6,160 bases of DNA from an uncultured Gemmatimonadota bacterium. Its GTDB lineage: Bacteria > Gemmatimonadota > Gemmatimonadetes > Gemmatimonadales > Gemmatimonadaceae. Under the pieces are notes generated by a model that was not told the origin of the DNA, did no database searches, and saw only the letters and a program-made list of their open reading frames with translations. Positions 1 to 6,160 of the stretch are shown here, one piece after another; the stretch's first letter is position 1; every line of letters begins with the position of its first letter. The stretch is taken from assembly GCA_946479995.1 (NCBI GenBank), contig CAMLIU010000109.1:1-6160 (forward strand), given 5' to 3'. A program made the translations under genes and the position numbers.

Positions 1-110
1 AGGAGCCCTGCCGCAGGTGAGACAACTCGACATGGAGCCGTACAGACAGAGGAGCCCTGCGCCAGGCGCAGTTCCGACGACACGAGCCGGGAAACCAAGA
101 GGACCCTGTC
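1..110. repeat. Degenerate direct repeat, period about 49 bp
   Basis: The 11-mer AGGAGCCCTGC occurs at 1-11 and again at 50-60, and a related AGGACCCTGTC starts at 100. The blocks CAGG (14-17 and 63-66) and GAGCCG (35-40 and 84-89) keep the same 49-bp offset. Only about half of the positions match between units 1 and 2, so this is either an old tandem duplication or chance in GC-rich DNA. The array may extend left of the window. Confidence 0.3.
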
Positions 111-277
111 GAGACGGAGTGTCCGACCCGGGCTCATGCAGAGCACAAAGCCCTGGTGCACGCGCCCGGCGAAAACTGGCCGCACCCGGCCGCGCAGAGC
201 CGCGCTCGGCCATGCTTCTCGCCACCGTCAGCGCCGGTTAGCTTCACGCCACGGCGTCTCCCAGACCACGAGCCCTC
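1..277. other. Upstream region of argF without a supported gene
   Basis: I see no convincing protein or RNA gene here. Open frames exist on both strands, but their translations are Arg/Pro/Ala-rich, resemble no family I know and look like products of high GC. The first 110 bases carry a degenerate repeat with a period near 49 bp (listed separately). No clear ARG box, attenuator or T-tract terminator is visible. The promoter of argF presumably lies here, but I cannot place its -35 and -10 elements with confidence. Confidence 0.5.
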
Positions 278-1222
278 ATGACCGCTACCGCTGCTCCTGC
301 CACCTCCGACCACCGCGACTTCCTCGCGATTCCGGACTTTTCCACCTCCGAGCTGCTCGCTCTGTTCGATCTTGCGGAGCGCATGCGGAGGGGGCAGTAC
401 GACCGGAAGCCCCTCGCCGGCCAGACGCTGGCGATGATCTTCATGAAGTCGTCCACCCGAACGCGCGTCTCCTTCGAGGTCGGCACCTACCAGCTCGGCG
501 GCCACGCCCTCTTCCTCAGTCCGCGCGACGTCCAGCTCGGCCGCGGCGAGCCCATCGCCGACACGGCGCGCGTGCTCTCGCGCTACGTGAACGGCATCAT
601 GATCCGCACCTTCGCCCACCAGGACGTCGAGGAGCTCGCGCGCTACGCCAGCGTTCCCGTGATCAACGGGCTCACCGACCTGCTGCACCCCTGCCAGATC
701 CTCGCTGACCTCCTCACCGTCCGGCAGCACCTCGGCACGTGGGAGGGGAAGAAGGTCGCCTGGATCGGCGACGGCAACAACATGGCGAACTCCTGGATCA
801 ACGCCGCGTATCGCCTGGGCTTCGAGCTCGCGCTCGCCTGTCCGGAGGGATACGAGCCCGCCGACCACCTCCTCGATCGCGCCCGGAAGGCCAACGCGAA
901 GATCACCCTCACACGGGACCCGAAGGAGGCCATTGCCGGCGCCGACGTCGTCAACACGGACGTATGGGCCAGCATGGGGCAGGAGGACGAGCAGAAGAAG
1001 CGCGAGCGCGACTTCGCCGGCTATACCGTGGATCGGAAGATGATGTCCCGCGCCGCGGGCGACGCCATCTTCCTCCACTGCCTCCCCGCCCACCGCGGGG
1101 AGGAGGTGGCGACCGACGTGATCGAGGGCCCTCAGAGCCGCGTCTGGGACGAGGCCGAGAACCGCCTGCACGTCCAGAAGGCGATCATGGCAGTGCTCAT
1201 GGGTGGTGAACGGCTCTCCTGA
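278..1222 (+). CDS. argF: Ornithine carbamoyltransferase
   Basis: This enzyme transfers the carbamoyl group of carbamoyl phosphate to ornithine, giving citrulline, in cytosolic arginine biosynthesis. The 314-residue length is normal for the family. The carbamoyl-phosphate signature STRTR is at residues 59-63, HPCQ at 137-140, the ornithine-side D228 and SMG loop at 232-234, and the diagnostic HCLP at 267-270 followed by R273. HCLP and the SMG loop favour ornithine over aspartate carbamoyltransferase. Acetyl- or succinylornithine specificity is less likely but not excluded by motif reading. The ATG at 278 gives the usual N-terminus (DFLAIPDFS), although no good Shine-Dalgarno precedes it, so a leaderless or weakly initiated mRNA is possible. 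No other arginine gene is in the window. The next gene starts 84 bp after the TGA stop, so co-transcription with kaiC is uncertain. Confidence 0.95.
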   Translation: MTATAAPATSDHRDFLAIPDFSTSELLALFDLAERMRRGQYDRKPLAGQTLAMIFMKSSTRTRVSFEVGTYQLGGHALFLSPRDVQLGRGEPIADTARVLSRYVNGIMIRTFAHQDVEELARYASVPVINGLTDLLHPCQILADLLTVRQHLGTWEGKKVAWIGDGNNMANSWINAAYRLGFELALACPEGYEPADHLLDRARKANAKITLTRDPKEAIAGADVVNTDVWASMGQEDEQKKRERDFAGYTVDRKMMSRAAGDAIFLHCLPAHRGEEVATDVIEGPQSRVWDEAENRLHVQKAIMAVLMGGERLS

Positions 1223-1306
1223 CCCGCGAATCGGCACCCGGCAGAGAGGCACGCTTCTCGCCAATTGCGGCAGACAGAGCGGTACCGACCAGATCATCCT
1301 GCACTG

Positions 1307-3058
1307 ATGACGCGGCCAGCAATCGAACAGGAGCTGCCGGACTCCCCCCACCCGGCCGGAGAGACACTTCGCAAGGCCCCCACTGGAATTCCGGGGGTCG
1401 ACGCCATCACCCGGGGCGGTCTTCCCGAAGCGCGTACCACGCTGATTCTCGGCGGCCCCGGCGCCGGCAAGACGGTGCTCGCCCTCGAGACGCTGGTCAA
1501 TGCCGCCCGGCTCCAGCATGAGCCGGGCATCTTCGTGGCATTCGAGGAAAGCAGCCGGCAGATCATCGCCAACGCCGCCACCTTCGGGTGGGACCTCCCC
1601 TCGCTCGAGCGGGAGAAGCTCTTCTTCCTCGACGCACGCGTGTCGCCCGTGATCGTCCAGTCGGGCGACTTCGACATCACCCTCATGCTCGCCGGCCTCG
1701 AGACCAAGGCGCGCGAGATGGGGGCGAAGCGCATCGTGCTCGACGGCCTCGACGTGCTGCTCACCCTGCTCGACGACCCGGTGCGGGAGCGGCAGGAAGT
1801 GTATCGGCTGCACGACTGGCTGCAGCGCTCGGGACTCACCGCCGTCATCACCGGCAAGGCGACCGACGCGGATCGTCACGGCGCTGAGCGTTACTCATTC
1901 ATGCAGTTCATGGTGGACGCCGTGATCCTGCTGCACCATCGCATGGTGAACCGCGTTTCCCTGCGCGGCCTTCGTGTCGCCAAGTACCGGGGCACGGGAT
2001 TCGACGAGGGCGAGTTCCCGATGGTGATCTCTTCCAGCGGCATCCAGGTCGCCACCTTCGGACCCGCGATCCTCACTCACGAGGTGTCGCACGAGCGCGT
2101 GTCCACCGGCATCTCCCGGCTCGACAACATGCTCGACGGCGGCTACTACCGTGGCTCGTCGGTGCTCGTCTCGGGCGCTCCGGGCGTCGCCAAGACGACG
2201 CTCGCCGCCGCCTTCGCCCGCGCCGCCTGCCTCCGCGGCGAGCGGGCGCTCTTCGTCAGCTTCGACGAAGCCGCCGACCAGCTCGTCCGCAACCTGCAGT
2301 CGGTCGACGTGGACCTCGCGCCCTTCGTCGCGTCGGGCCTCCTCGAGATCCAGGGAGTGCGTTCGGAGTCGCGGAGCGCCGAGGAGCACCTCATCGACCT
2401 GCAGCGCCGCATCCGTGAGTTCGAGCCGAGCACACTCGTGCTCGATCCCATCTCCGCGCTCGGCAAGACGGGTGGCGAGATTGCCGCCGTGCACTCGTCG
2501 CTTCGCCTTCTCGACTTCGCGCGGGCCACGGGCATCACCACGCTGTCCACGAGCCTCATGTCGCAGGCGGCCGAGGTGGAGGCCACTGCCATGGAGATCT
2601 CCACGATCGCCGACACGTGGATCCACCTCGCCTACGCCATCCACGGCGGCGAGCGCAATCGCACGCTCACCGTGGTGAAGTCGCGGGGCATGCGGCATTC
2701 CAACCAGGTGCGTGAGCTGATCCTGTCCGACGAGGGCATCACCCTCGCCGACGTGTTCACCGCGGGCGGCGAGGTCCTCGTCGGCACGGCGCGGTGGGAG
2801 TTCGAGCGCGAGATGCGCGGACGCGCCGAGCAGCAGCGCGTGGAGCGCGAGCAGCGCCGGCGGATCGCCGAACGGAACGTCGCGCGGATCGAGGCGCAGA
2901 TCGCCGCCCTTCGGGCCGAGCTCGAGGCGCAGCAGTCGGAGGCCGAGGCGGTCGGTGTCAACGAAACCCTTGCCGCCGAGCTCCGCCACGACCAGCAGGA
3001 GACGCTGCGGCGCCTGCGGTTCGGCGTGAACGACGCGCCCCGCTCTCCCGTTCCCTAG
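1307..3058 (+). CDS. kaiC: KaiC-like double-domain RecA-family ATPase/autokinase
   Basis: This is a 583-residue KaiC family protein with tandem RecA-like domains. CI (about 22-255) has Walker A GGPGAGKT (49-56), the catalytic pair E80/E81 and Walker B ending at D146. CII (about 262-495) has a variant Walker A, GAPGVAKT (290-297, Ala before the Lys), the pair D320/E321 where KaiC has two Glu, and Walker B D380. The phosphorylation segment is kept: T427, S432 and T433 align with T426, S431 and T432 of Synechococcus KaiC, in the context EISTIADT. The C-terminus (about 495-572) is a long charged, probably coiled-coil helix in place of the short KaiA-binding tail. I chose ATG 1307; a TTG at 1265 in frame would add 14 residues, but neither has a clear Shine-Dalgarno. 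It sits 5 bp upstream of kaiB and likely forms an operon with it. Autophosphorylation and ATPase activity are inferred from the motifs. Confidence 0.9.
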   Translation: MTRPAIEQELPDSPHPAGETLRKAPTGIPGVDAITRGGLPEARTTLILGGPGAGKTVLALETLVNAARLQHEPGIFVAFEESSRQIIANAATFGWDLPSLEREKLFFLDARVSPVIVQSGDFDITLMLAGLETKAREMGAKRIVLDGLDVLLTLLDDPVRERQEVYRLHDWLQRSGLTAVITGKATDADRHGAERYSFMQFMVDAVILLHHRMVNRVSLRGLRVAKYRGTGFDEGEFPMVISSSGIQVATFGPAILTHEVSHERVSTGISRLDNMLDGGYYRGSSVLVSGAPGVAKTTLAAAFARAACLRGERALFVSFDEAADQLVRNLQSVDVDLAPFVASGLLEIQGVRSESRSAEEHLIDLQRRIREFEPSTLVLDPISALGKTGGEIAAVHSSLRLLDFARATGITTLSTSLMSQAAEVEATAMEISTIADTWIHLAYAIHGGERNRTLTVVKSRGMRHSNQVRELILSDEGITLADVFTAGGEVLVGTARWEFEREMRGRAEQQRVEREQRRRIAERNVARIEAQIAALRAELEAQQSEAEAVGVNETLAAELRHDQQETLRRLRFGVNDAPRSPVP

Positions 3059-3063
3059 CGCGC

Positions 3064-3373
3064 ATGGCGGACGCAGTCGTCCTTCGGTTGTACCTCGCTG
3101 GCGAGGGCCCGAACTCCATCGCCGCGCGCGCGAACCTCCTCCGCCTGCTTGCTGGCGTGGAGCGGTCGTCGTATTCGCTCGAGGTGGTGGACTGCCTGCG
3201 CGATCCGCTGCGCGCGCTCCAGGAGGGCGTGCTCGTCACGCCGACCCTCGTGCGCGTGACGCCGCAGCCCGTCGTCACCATCATCGGCACCCTGCGCGAT
3301 TCCGGCGGGGTGATGGACATCCTCGGCCTGCGAGCCGGTGGTGCGGGCCCTGTTTCCACCTCGGGAGCGGCGC

Positions 3374-3387
<14 letters not shown>
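3064..3387 (+). CDS. kaiB: KaiB-like thioredoxin-fold protein
   Basis: The protein has 107 residues. The KaiB core runs from about residue 5 to 89: a first strand and loop VLRLYLAGEGPNS (6-18), a helix, a second strand LEVVDCLRDP (39-48), the conserved VTPTL (58-62) that marks the cis-proline segment, and IIGTLRD (73-79). KaiB binds the CI ring of phosphorylated KaiC in cyanobacteria and switches fold to do so; here the same partnership is inferred from adjacency. The last 18 residues (Gly/Ala/Ser-rich) fall outside the family core and partly overlap the kinase gene. ATG 3064 lies 5 bp after the kaiC stop and is the first Met before the KaiB core. No Shine-Dalgarno is visible, so translation is probably coupled to kaiC. 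Confidence 0.9.
3363..3367 (+). promoter_or_regulatory. Ribosome binding site deciding the kinase start
   Basis: GGGAG ends 6 bases before GTG 3374. Two other in-frame GTG codons at 3338 and 3341 would add 11-12 residues but have no comparable site. This favours 3374 as the start, giving a 14-bp overlap with the kaiB reading frame. Confidence 0.55.
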
Positions 3388-4651
<1,264 letters not shown>

Positions 4652-4654
4652 CCG

Positions 4655-4660
4655 AAGGAG
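4655..4660 (+). promoter_or_regulatory. Shine-Dalgarno of the selenoperoxiredoxin gene
   Basis: AAGGAG lies 7 bases before the TTG at 4668. It is the strongest ribosome binding site in the window. It fixes an uncommon TTG start and shows that the region upstream of the in-frame TGA is meant to be translated, which argues against a decayed gene. Confidence 0.8.
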
Positions 4661-4667
4661 ACTCCCG

Positions 4668-5150
4668 TTGAGCAAGCCCTCGAACGTCGTGAAGGCCGGC
4701 GAGATGGCCCCCGAATTCTCCGCCGCCACCGACGACGGCAGCACCCTCCGCCTGCGCGACCTGCGCGGCAAGTGGGTGGTCCTCTACTGGTATCCGAAGG
4801 ACGATACCCCTGGCTGAACCATCGAGGCGTGCTCGTTCCGAGACGCCTTCCCCCGGTTCGGGGGAATCGACGCAGTGATCCTCGGCGCCAGCGGTGACTC
4901 GGTGGAGTCCCACCGGAAGTTCAAGGAGAAGTACGACCTGCCGTACACCCTGCTCGCCGACGAGAGTCACGAGATCGCCCAGGCGTACGGCGTGTGGGAG
5001 CAGAAGTCCATGTTCGGGAAGAAGTACATGGGCATCCCCCGCACCACCTTCCTCATCGCCCCCGACGGTCGCATCGCCCGGGTCTTCGAGAAGGTGAACC
5101 CGCTCGGCCACGCCGCGGAGGTCGCGGAGGCTATCGAAGCGCTCCGCTAG
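4668..5150 (+). CDS. bcp: Bcp/PrxQ-type peroxiredoxin with selenocysteine at the peroxidatic position
   Basis: Read through the TGA at 4815-4817, this frame encodes 160 residues, close to the 156 of E. coli Bcp. Such enzymes reduce hydroperoxides in the cytosol using thioredoxin-type donors. The active-site motif is PKDDTPG-U-TIEACSFRD (43-59). Sec50 replaces the peroxidatic Cys, C55 stands exactly five residues later like the resolving Cys of Bcp, and R125 (in IPRTTFLI) matches the conserved catalytic-site Arg region. Translation would run from TTG 4668 to TAG 5148-5150. The frame is intact on both sides of the TGA, the upstream Shine-Dalgarno is strong, and SECIS-like hairpins follow the TGA. 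The gene starts 16 bp after the kinase stop, so it is probably in the kai operon. A UGA-terminated 49-residue product, a pseudogene or a C-to-A sequencing error are the alternatives. Selenocysteine insertion is inferred; Bcp family identity is clear. Confidence 0.85.
4815..4817 (+). other. In-frame TGA read as selenocysteine codon
   Basis: The TGA occupies the codon where the Bcp family has the peroxidatic Cys, one base from TGC. Flanking codons give T-P-G before it and T-I-E-A-C after it. Five other genes in the window end in TGA, so a general reassignment to Trp or Gly is unlikely. Confidence 0.82.
4826..4847 (+). promoter_or_regulatory. Candidate bacterial SECIS stem-loop
   Basis: GGCGT (4826-4830) pairs with ACGCC (4843-4847), G4831 is a single-base bulge, and CTCG (4832-4835) pairs with CGAG (4839-4842), leaving the loop UUC. 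The stem has nine pairs, extendable by A4825-T4848. The upper stem begins eight bases after the UGA, and the G4835-U4836 at the tip is about 18 bases after it. E. coli fdhF has a comparable bulged nucleotide and a loop starting with G about 19 bases after its UGA, recognised by SelB. The bulge here is G, not U, and the loop is tight. The element lies inside the coding sequence, as bacterial SECIS elements do. Confidence 0.65.
4848..4866 (+). other. Second strong hairpin just downstream of the candidate SECIS
   Basis: TTCCCCCG (4848-4855) pairs perfectly with CGGGGGAA (4859-4866) around a GTT loop, giving eight pairs. If G4855-C4859 opens, the loop GGTTC starts 37 bases after the UGA, at the outer limit described for bacterial SECIS. 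It directly abuts the first hairpin and could stack on it, slow the ribosome, or be the alternative SECIS. It may also be a by-product of GC-rich coding sequence. Confidence 0.45.
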
Positions 5151-5174
5151 CAACAGGTCGGATCGTCCCGCGCC

Positions 5175-5202
5175 GTGACCGGCGTCACGTGACGCCGGTC
5201 AC
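5175..5202. terminator. Perfect 28-bp palindrome after the peroxiredoxin gene (terminator hairpin or operator)
   Basis: The half-site GTGACCGGCGTCAC (5175-5188) is followed immediately by its exact reverse complement (5189-5202), centred on CACGTG. It begins 24 bases after the TAG of the peroxiredoxin. As RNA it would fold into a very stable hairpin, which fits transcript end or 3' protection of the kai operon mRNA, but no T-tract follows, so it is not a classical intrinsic terminator. As DNA it could equally be a dimeric regulator site for the small genes downstream. Confidence 0.5.
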
Positions 5203-5219
5203 CAGCGCCCGAGATCGCG

Positions 5220-5244
5220 GTGACGCCAGTCGCGCTGTGGCGTC
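5220..5244. repeat. Half-palindrome copy and secondary inverted repeat
   Basis: GTGACGCCAGTCGC (5220-5233) matches 12 of 14 bases of the right arm of the 28-bp palindrome (5189-5202), exactly 31 bp downstream. It also forms its own inverted repeat: GACGCCA (5222-5228) pairs with TGGCGTC (5238-5244) around a nine-base loop. The position, 46 bp upstream of the next start codon, would suit an operator, but the function is unknown. Confidence 0.4.
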
Positions 5245-5289
5245 CAAAGGGAAACGGATCGACGAAACCCCGATGCCGGGAGATTTCGA

Positions 5290-5478
5290 ATGTCCGACAC
5301 CCCAGATCGCATGCGCAACGCCAGAGCCGAGCGCTACACGGCGCTCATCATCGAGCTGCTCCCCGCCATCCGCGAGCTGCGTCCCCGTCTCAACGAGGAC
5401 CAGCTGATGGAGGCTGCCCGTCGCATGGCCGAGTACCGCCTGATCGACGAAGGCCTGTGGTCCGGTCAGGGTCGATGA
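5290..5478 (+). CDS. Small hypothetical protein, 62 residues, helical, similar to its neighbour
   Basis: I do not recognise this family. The protein is charged and probably all-helical, with no signal peptide, membrane segment or cysteine. Its core, about residues 25-50, reads IRELRPRLNEDQ followed by LMEAARRMAEYRL. The same pattern (R..., L, D, L, A, R-M-A at matching positions) recurs in the next gene product, so the two look like diverged paralogues. ATG 5290 is supported by GGGAGA (5278-5283) six bases upstream. Its TGA overlaps the ATG of the next gene (ATGA at 5475-5478), which indicates translational coupling. Coding status rests on the Shine-Dalgarno, the coupling and the shared motif. 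Confidence 0.7.
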   Translation: MSDTPDRMRNARAERYTALIIELLPAIRELRPRLNEDQLMEAARRMAEYRLIDEGLWSGQGR

Positions 5479-5729
5479 CCGACAGGCCCCGCACTCGCGC
5501 CGAGTGCACGAACTCCTTCATGGCGCCGCGGCCGTCGCGCAGCGCACCCTCGCTCGACGAGCGTGTCGAGGCGAGGACCCTCGACATCGCCAACCGGCTG
5601 CGCTTCGTCTGCAGCCACCTCCCCGACGACGAGCTGCTCGACCTCGCCACGCGCATGGCCGTCATCGAGGTGAAGTACGCCGGCGGCAAGGAGCTGCATC
5701 TCCCCCGCCGCCGCGCCGCCAACGGCTGA
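5475..5729 (+). CDS. Small hypothetical protein, 84 residues, paralogue of the preceding gene
   Basis: I do not recognise this family. After a basic, probably disordered N-terminus (1-27), the core from about 30 to 62 is LDIANRLRFVCSHLPDDELL then DLATRMAVIEVKY, matching the preceding protein at the R, L, D, L, A and R-M-A positions. The tail is basic (LPRRRAANG). The ATG overlaps the upstream TGA by ATGA, favouring 5475; a second in-frame ATG at 5520 would remove 15 residues of the low-complexity N-terminus. The pair may form a heterodimer, but that is only a guess from coupling and similarity. Confidence 0.68.
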   Translation: MTDRPRTRAECTNSFMAPRPSRSAPSLDERVEARTLDIANRLRFVCSHLPDDELLDLATRMAVIEVKYAGGKELHLPRRRAANG

Positions 5730-5763
5730 GCACCGCAGCGCGACACTGGCTCGAATGAACGTC

Positions 5764-5786
5764 GGGAGGGCATATTCCGCTCTCCC
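5764..5786 (+). terminator. Possible terminator hairpin between the small genes and gcvT
   Basis: GGGAGGG (5764-5770) pairs with CTCTCCC (5780-5786), including one G-T pair, around a nine-base loop. A pyrimidine-rich run, CTCTTCATTT, follows. This resembles a weak intrinsic terminator 34 bases after the stop of the second small gene. It lies 16 bases before the gcvT start, so it might instead act in the gcvT leader. Confidence 0.35.
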
Positions 5787-5802
5787 CTCTTCATTTGCAG
5801 CC

Positions 5803-6160
5803 ATGCCAGACACCGCCGCTTCCGCCGCCCTCAAGCGCACCCCGCTCCACGACGTCCACGTCGCCCTCGGCGCGAAGATCGTCCCCTTTGCCGGCTACGA
5901 GATGCCGGTGCAGTATCCCGCCGGCATCACCGCCGAGCATCGCGCCGTGCGCGAGTCGTGCGGCATGTTCGACGTGAGCCACATGGGCGAGTTCTGGATC
6001 ACCGGCCCGCGCGCGGTGGAGTTCGTCAACTACGTGACGACGAACGACGTGAGCGCCCTGGCCGTGGGACAGGTGCATTACTCCACCATCCTCAACGAGC
6101 GCGGGACGATCGAGGACGACTGCCTCGTCTATCGCTTCGCCGACCGCATCATGATGGTGG
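5803..6160 (+). CDS. gcvT: Glycine cleavage system T protein (aminomethyltransferase), N-terminal part
   Basis: The T protein takes the aminomethyl group bound to lipoyl-H protein, passes the methylene unit to tetrahydrofolate and releases ammonia. The window holds the first 119 residues of a protein that is usually near 365; it runs off the end with the frame open. Diagnostic stretches are LKRTPLHDVHVALGAKIVPF (10-29), the GYEMPVQYP segment (31-39), EHRAVRESCGMFDVSHMGE (45-63) and DDCLVYR (105-111), all typical of the GcvT folate-binding domain. ATG 5803 is the first Met before the family start; no good Shine-Dalgarno is visible. A glycine riboswitch, common before gcvT in some bacteria, is not evident in the 73-bp spacer. 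A GcvT-like folate protein is the only serious alternative, and the N-terminus argues for true GcvT. Confidence 0.92.
   Translation, partial: MPDTAASAALKRTPLHDVHVALGAKIVPFAGYEMPVQYPAGITAEHRAVRESCGMFDVSHMGEFWITGPRAVEFVNYVTTNDVSALAVGQVHYSTILNERGTIEDDCLVYRFADRIMMV

Noticed and set aside
1..277. tRNA-Sec (selC) or other tRNA gene near the window start
   Set aside because: I could not assemble a cloverleaf with a paired acceptor stem and TTCRA loop; the stem-like GC stretches are not arranged as a tRNA.
1265..1306. TTG 1265 as the kaiC start
   Set aside because: The extra 14 residues do not resemble KaiC N-termini and no well-spaced ribosome binding site precedes the TTG. ATG 1307 is preferred, though it also lacks a clear site.
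134..1879. Very long minus-strand open frame across argF and the start of kaiC
   Set aside because: It lies antisense to two clearly conserved genes, its translation resembles no family, and long antisense frames are expected from GC-rich third codon positions.
4815..4817. TGA read as Trp or Gly through an alternative genetic code
   Set aside because: TGA ends argF, kaiB, the kinase gene and both small genes in this window, and Trp or Gly would abolish the active site.
4875..5150. Peroxiredoxin as a 91-residue protein starting after the TGA
   Set aside because: That product would lack the active-site loop and half of the thioredoxin fold. The conserved family sequence continues upstream through the TGA to a start with a strong Shine-Dalgarno.
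4668..5150. Peroxiredoxin as an ordinary pseudogene
   Set aside because: The single stop falls precisely on the peroxidatic codon, no other lesion is visible, and a SECIS-like hairpin follows. It stays as a fallback if the genome lacks Sec genes.
5730..5802. Glycine riboswitch before gcvT
   Set aside because: The spacer of 73 bases is too short for a typical tandem glycine aptamer, and I see only one simple hairpin in it.

Overview
The window is high-GC bacterial DNA with tightly packed genes, all on the + strand. It looks like chromosomal DNA from a free-living bacterium. The mix of ornithine carbamoyltransferase, a non-cyanobacterial KaiC/KaiB/histidine-kinase set and a GcvT of this style would fit Gemmatimonadota or a similar high-GC phylum, but that placement is inference from recollection of the families. 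TGA ends argF, kaiB, the kinase gene and both small genes, so TGA is a normal stop here and not a generally reassigned codon.

Layout. Positions 1-277 hold no gene I can support, only a weak degenerate repeat. Positions 278-1222 are argF (arginine biosynthesis). Positions 1307-4651 are a compact cluster: a double-domain KaiC-like ATPase, a KaiB-like protein 5 bp later, and a soluble PAS histidine kinase that overlaps kaiB by 14 bp. Sixteen bp after the kinase comes a Bcp/PrxQ-type peroxiredoxin (4668-5150). Positions 5151-5289 are intergenic and contain a perfect 28-bp palindrome. Two small, mutually similar hypothetical genes follow (5290-5478 and 5475-5729, ATGA overlap). After a short spacer with a hairpin, gcvT begins at 5803 and runs off the window.

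The key observation is in the peroxiredoxin gene. Its codon for the peroxidatic cysteine is TGA (4815-4817), inside an otherwise intact family motif (TPG-U-TIEAC). The frame continues normally to a TAG at 5148-5150, and a strong Shine-Dalgarno precedes the TTG start. Directly after the TGA lies a bulged stem-loop (4826-4847) whose spacing and shape closely resemble the E. coli fdhF SECIS. The gene is best read as a selenocysteine-containing peroxiredoxin of 160 residues (Sec50, resolving Cys55). A standard gene caller would report it as a truncated downstream ORF or a pseudogene.

Working together: KaiC, KaiB and the kinase form a plausible timing or stress-signalling module without KaiA, with KaiC phospho-sites retained. 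The adjacent selenoperoxiredoxin suggests a possible redox link, which is inference from spacing only. No selenocysteine machinery (selA, selB, selC, selD) is visible in this window.
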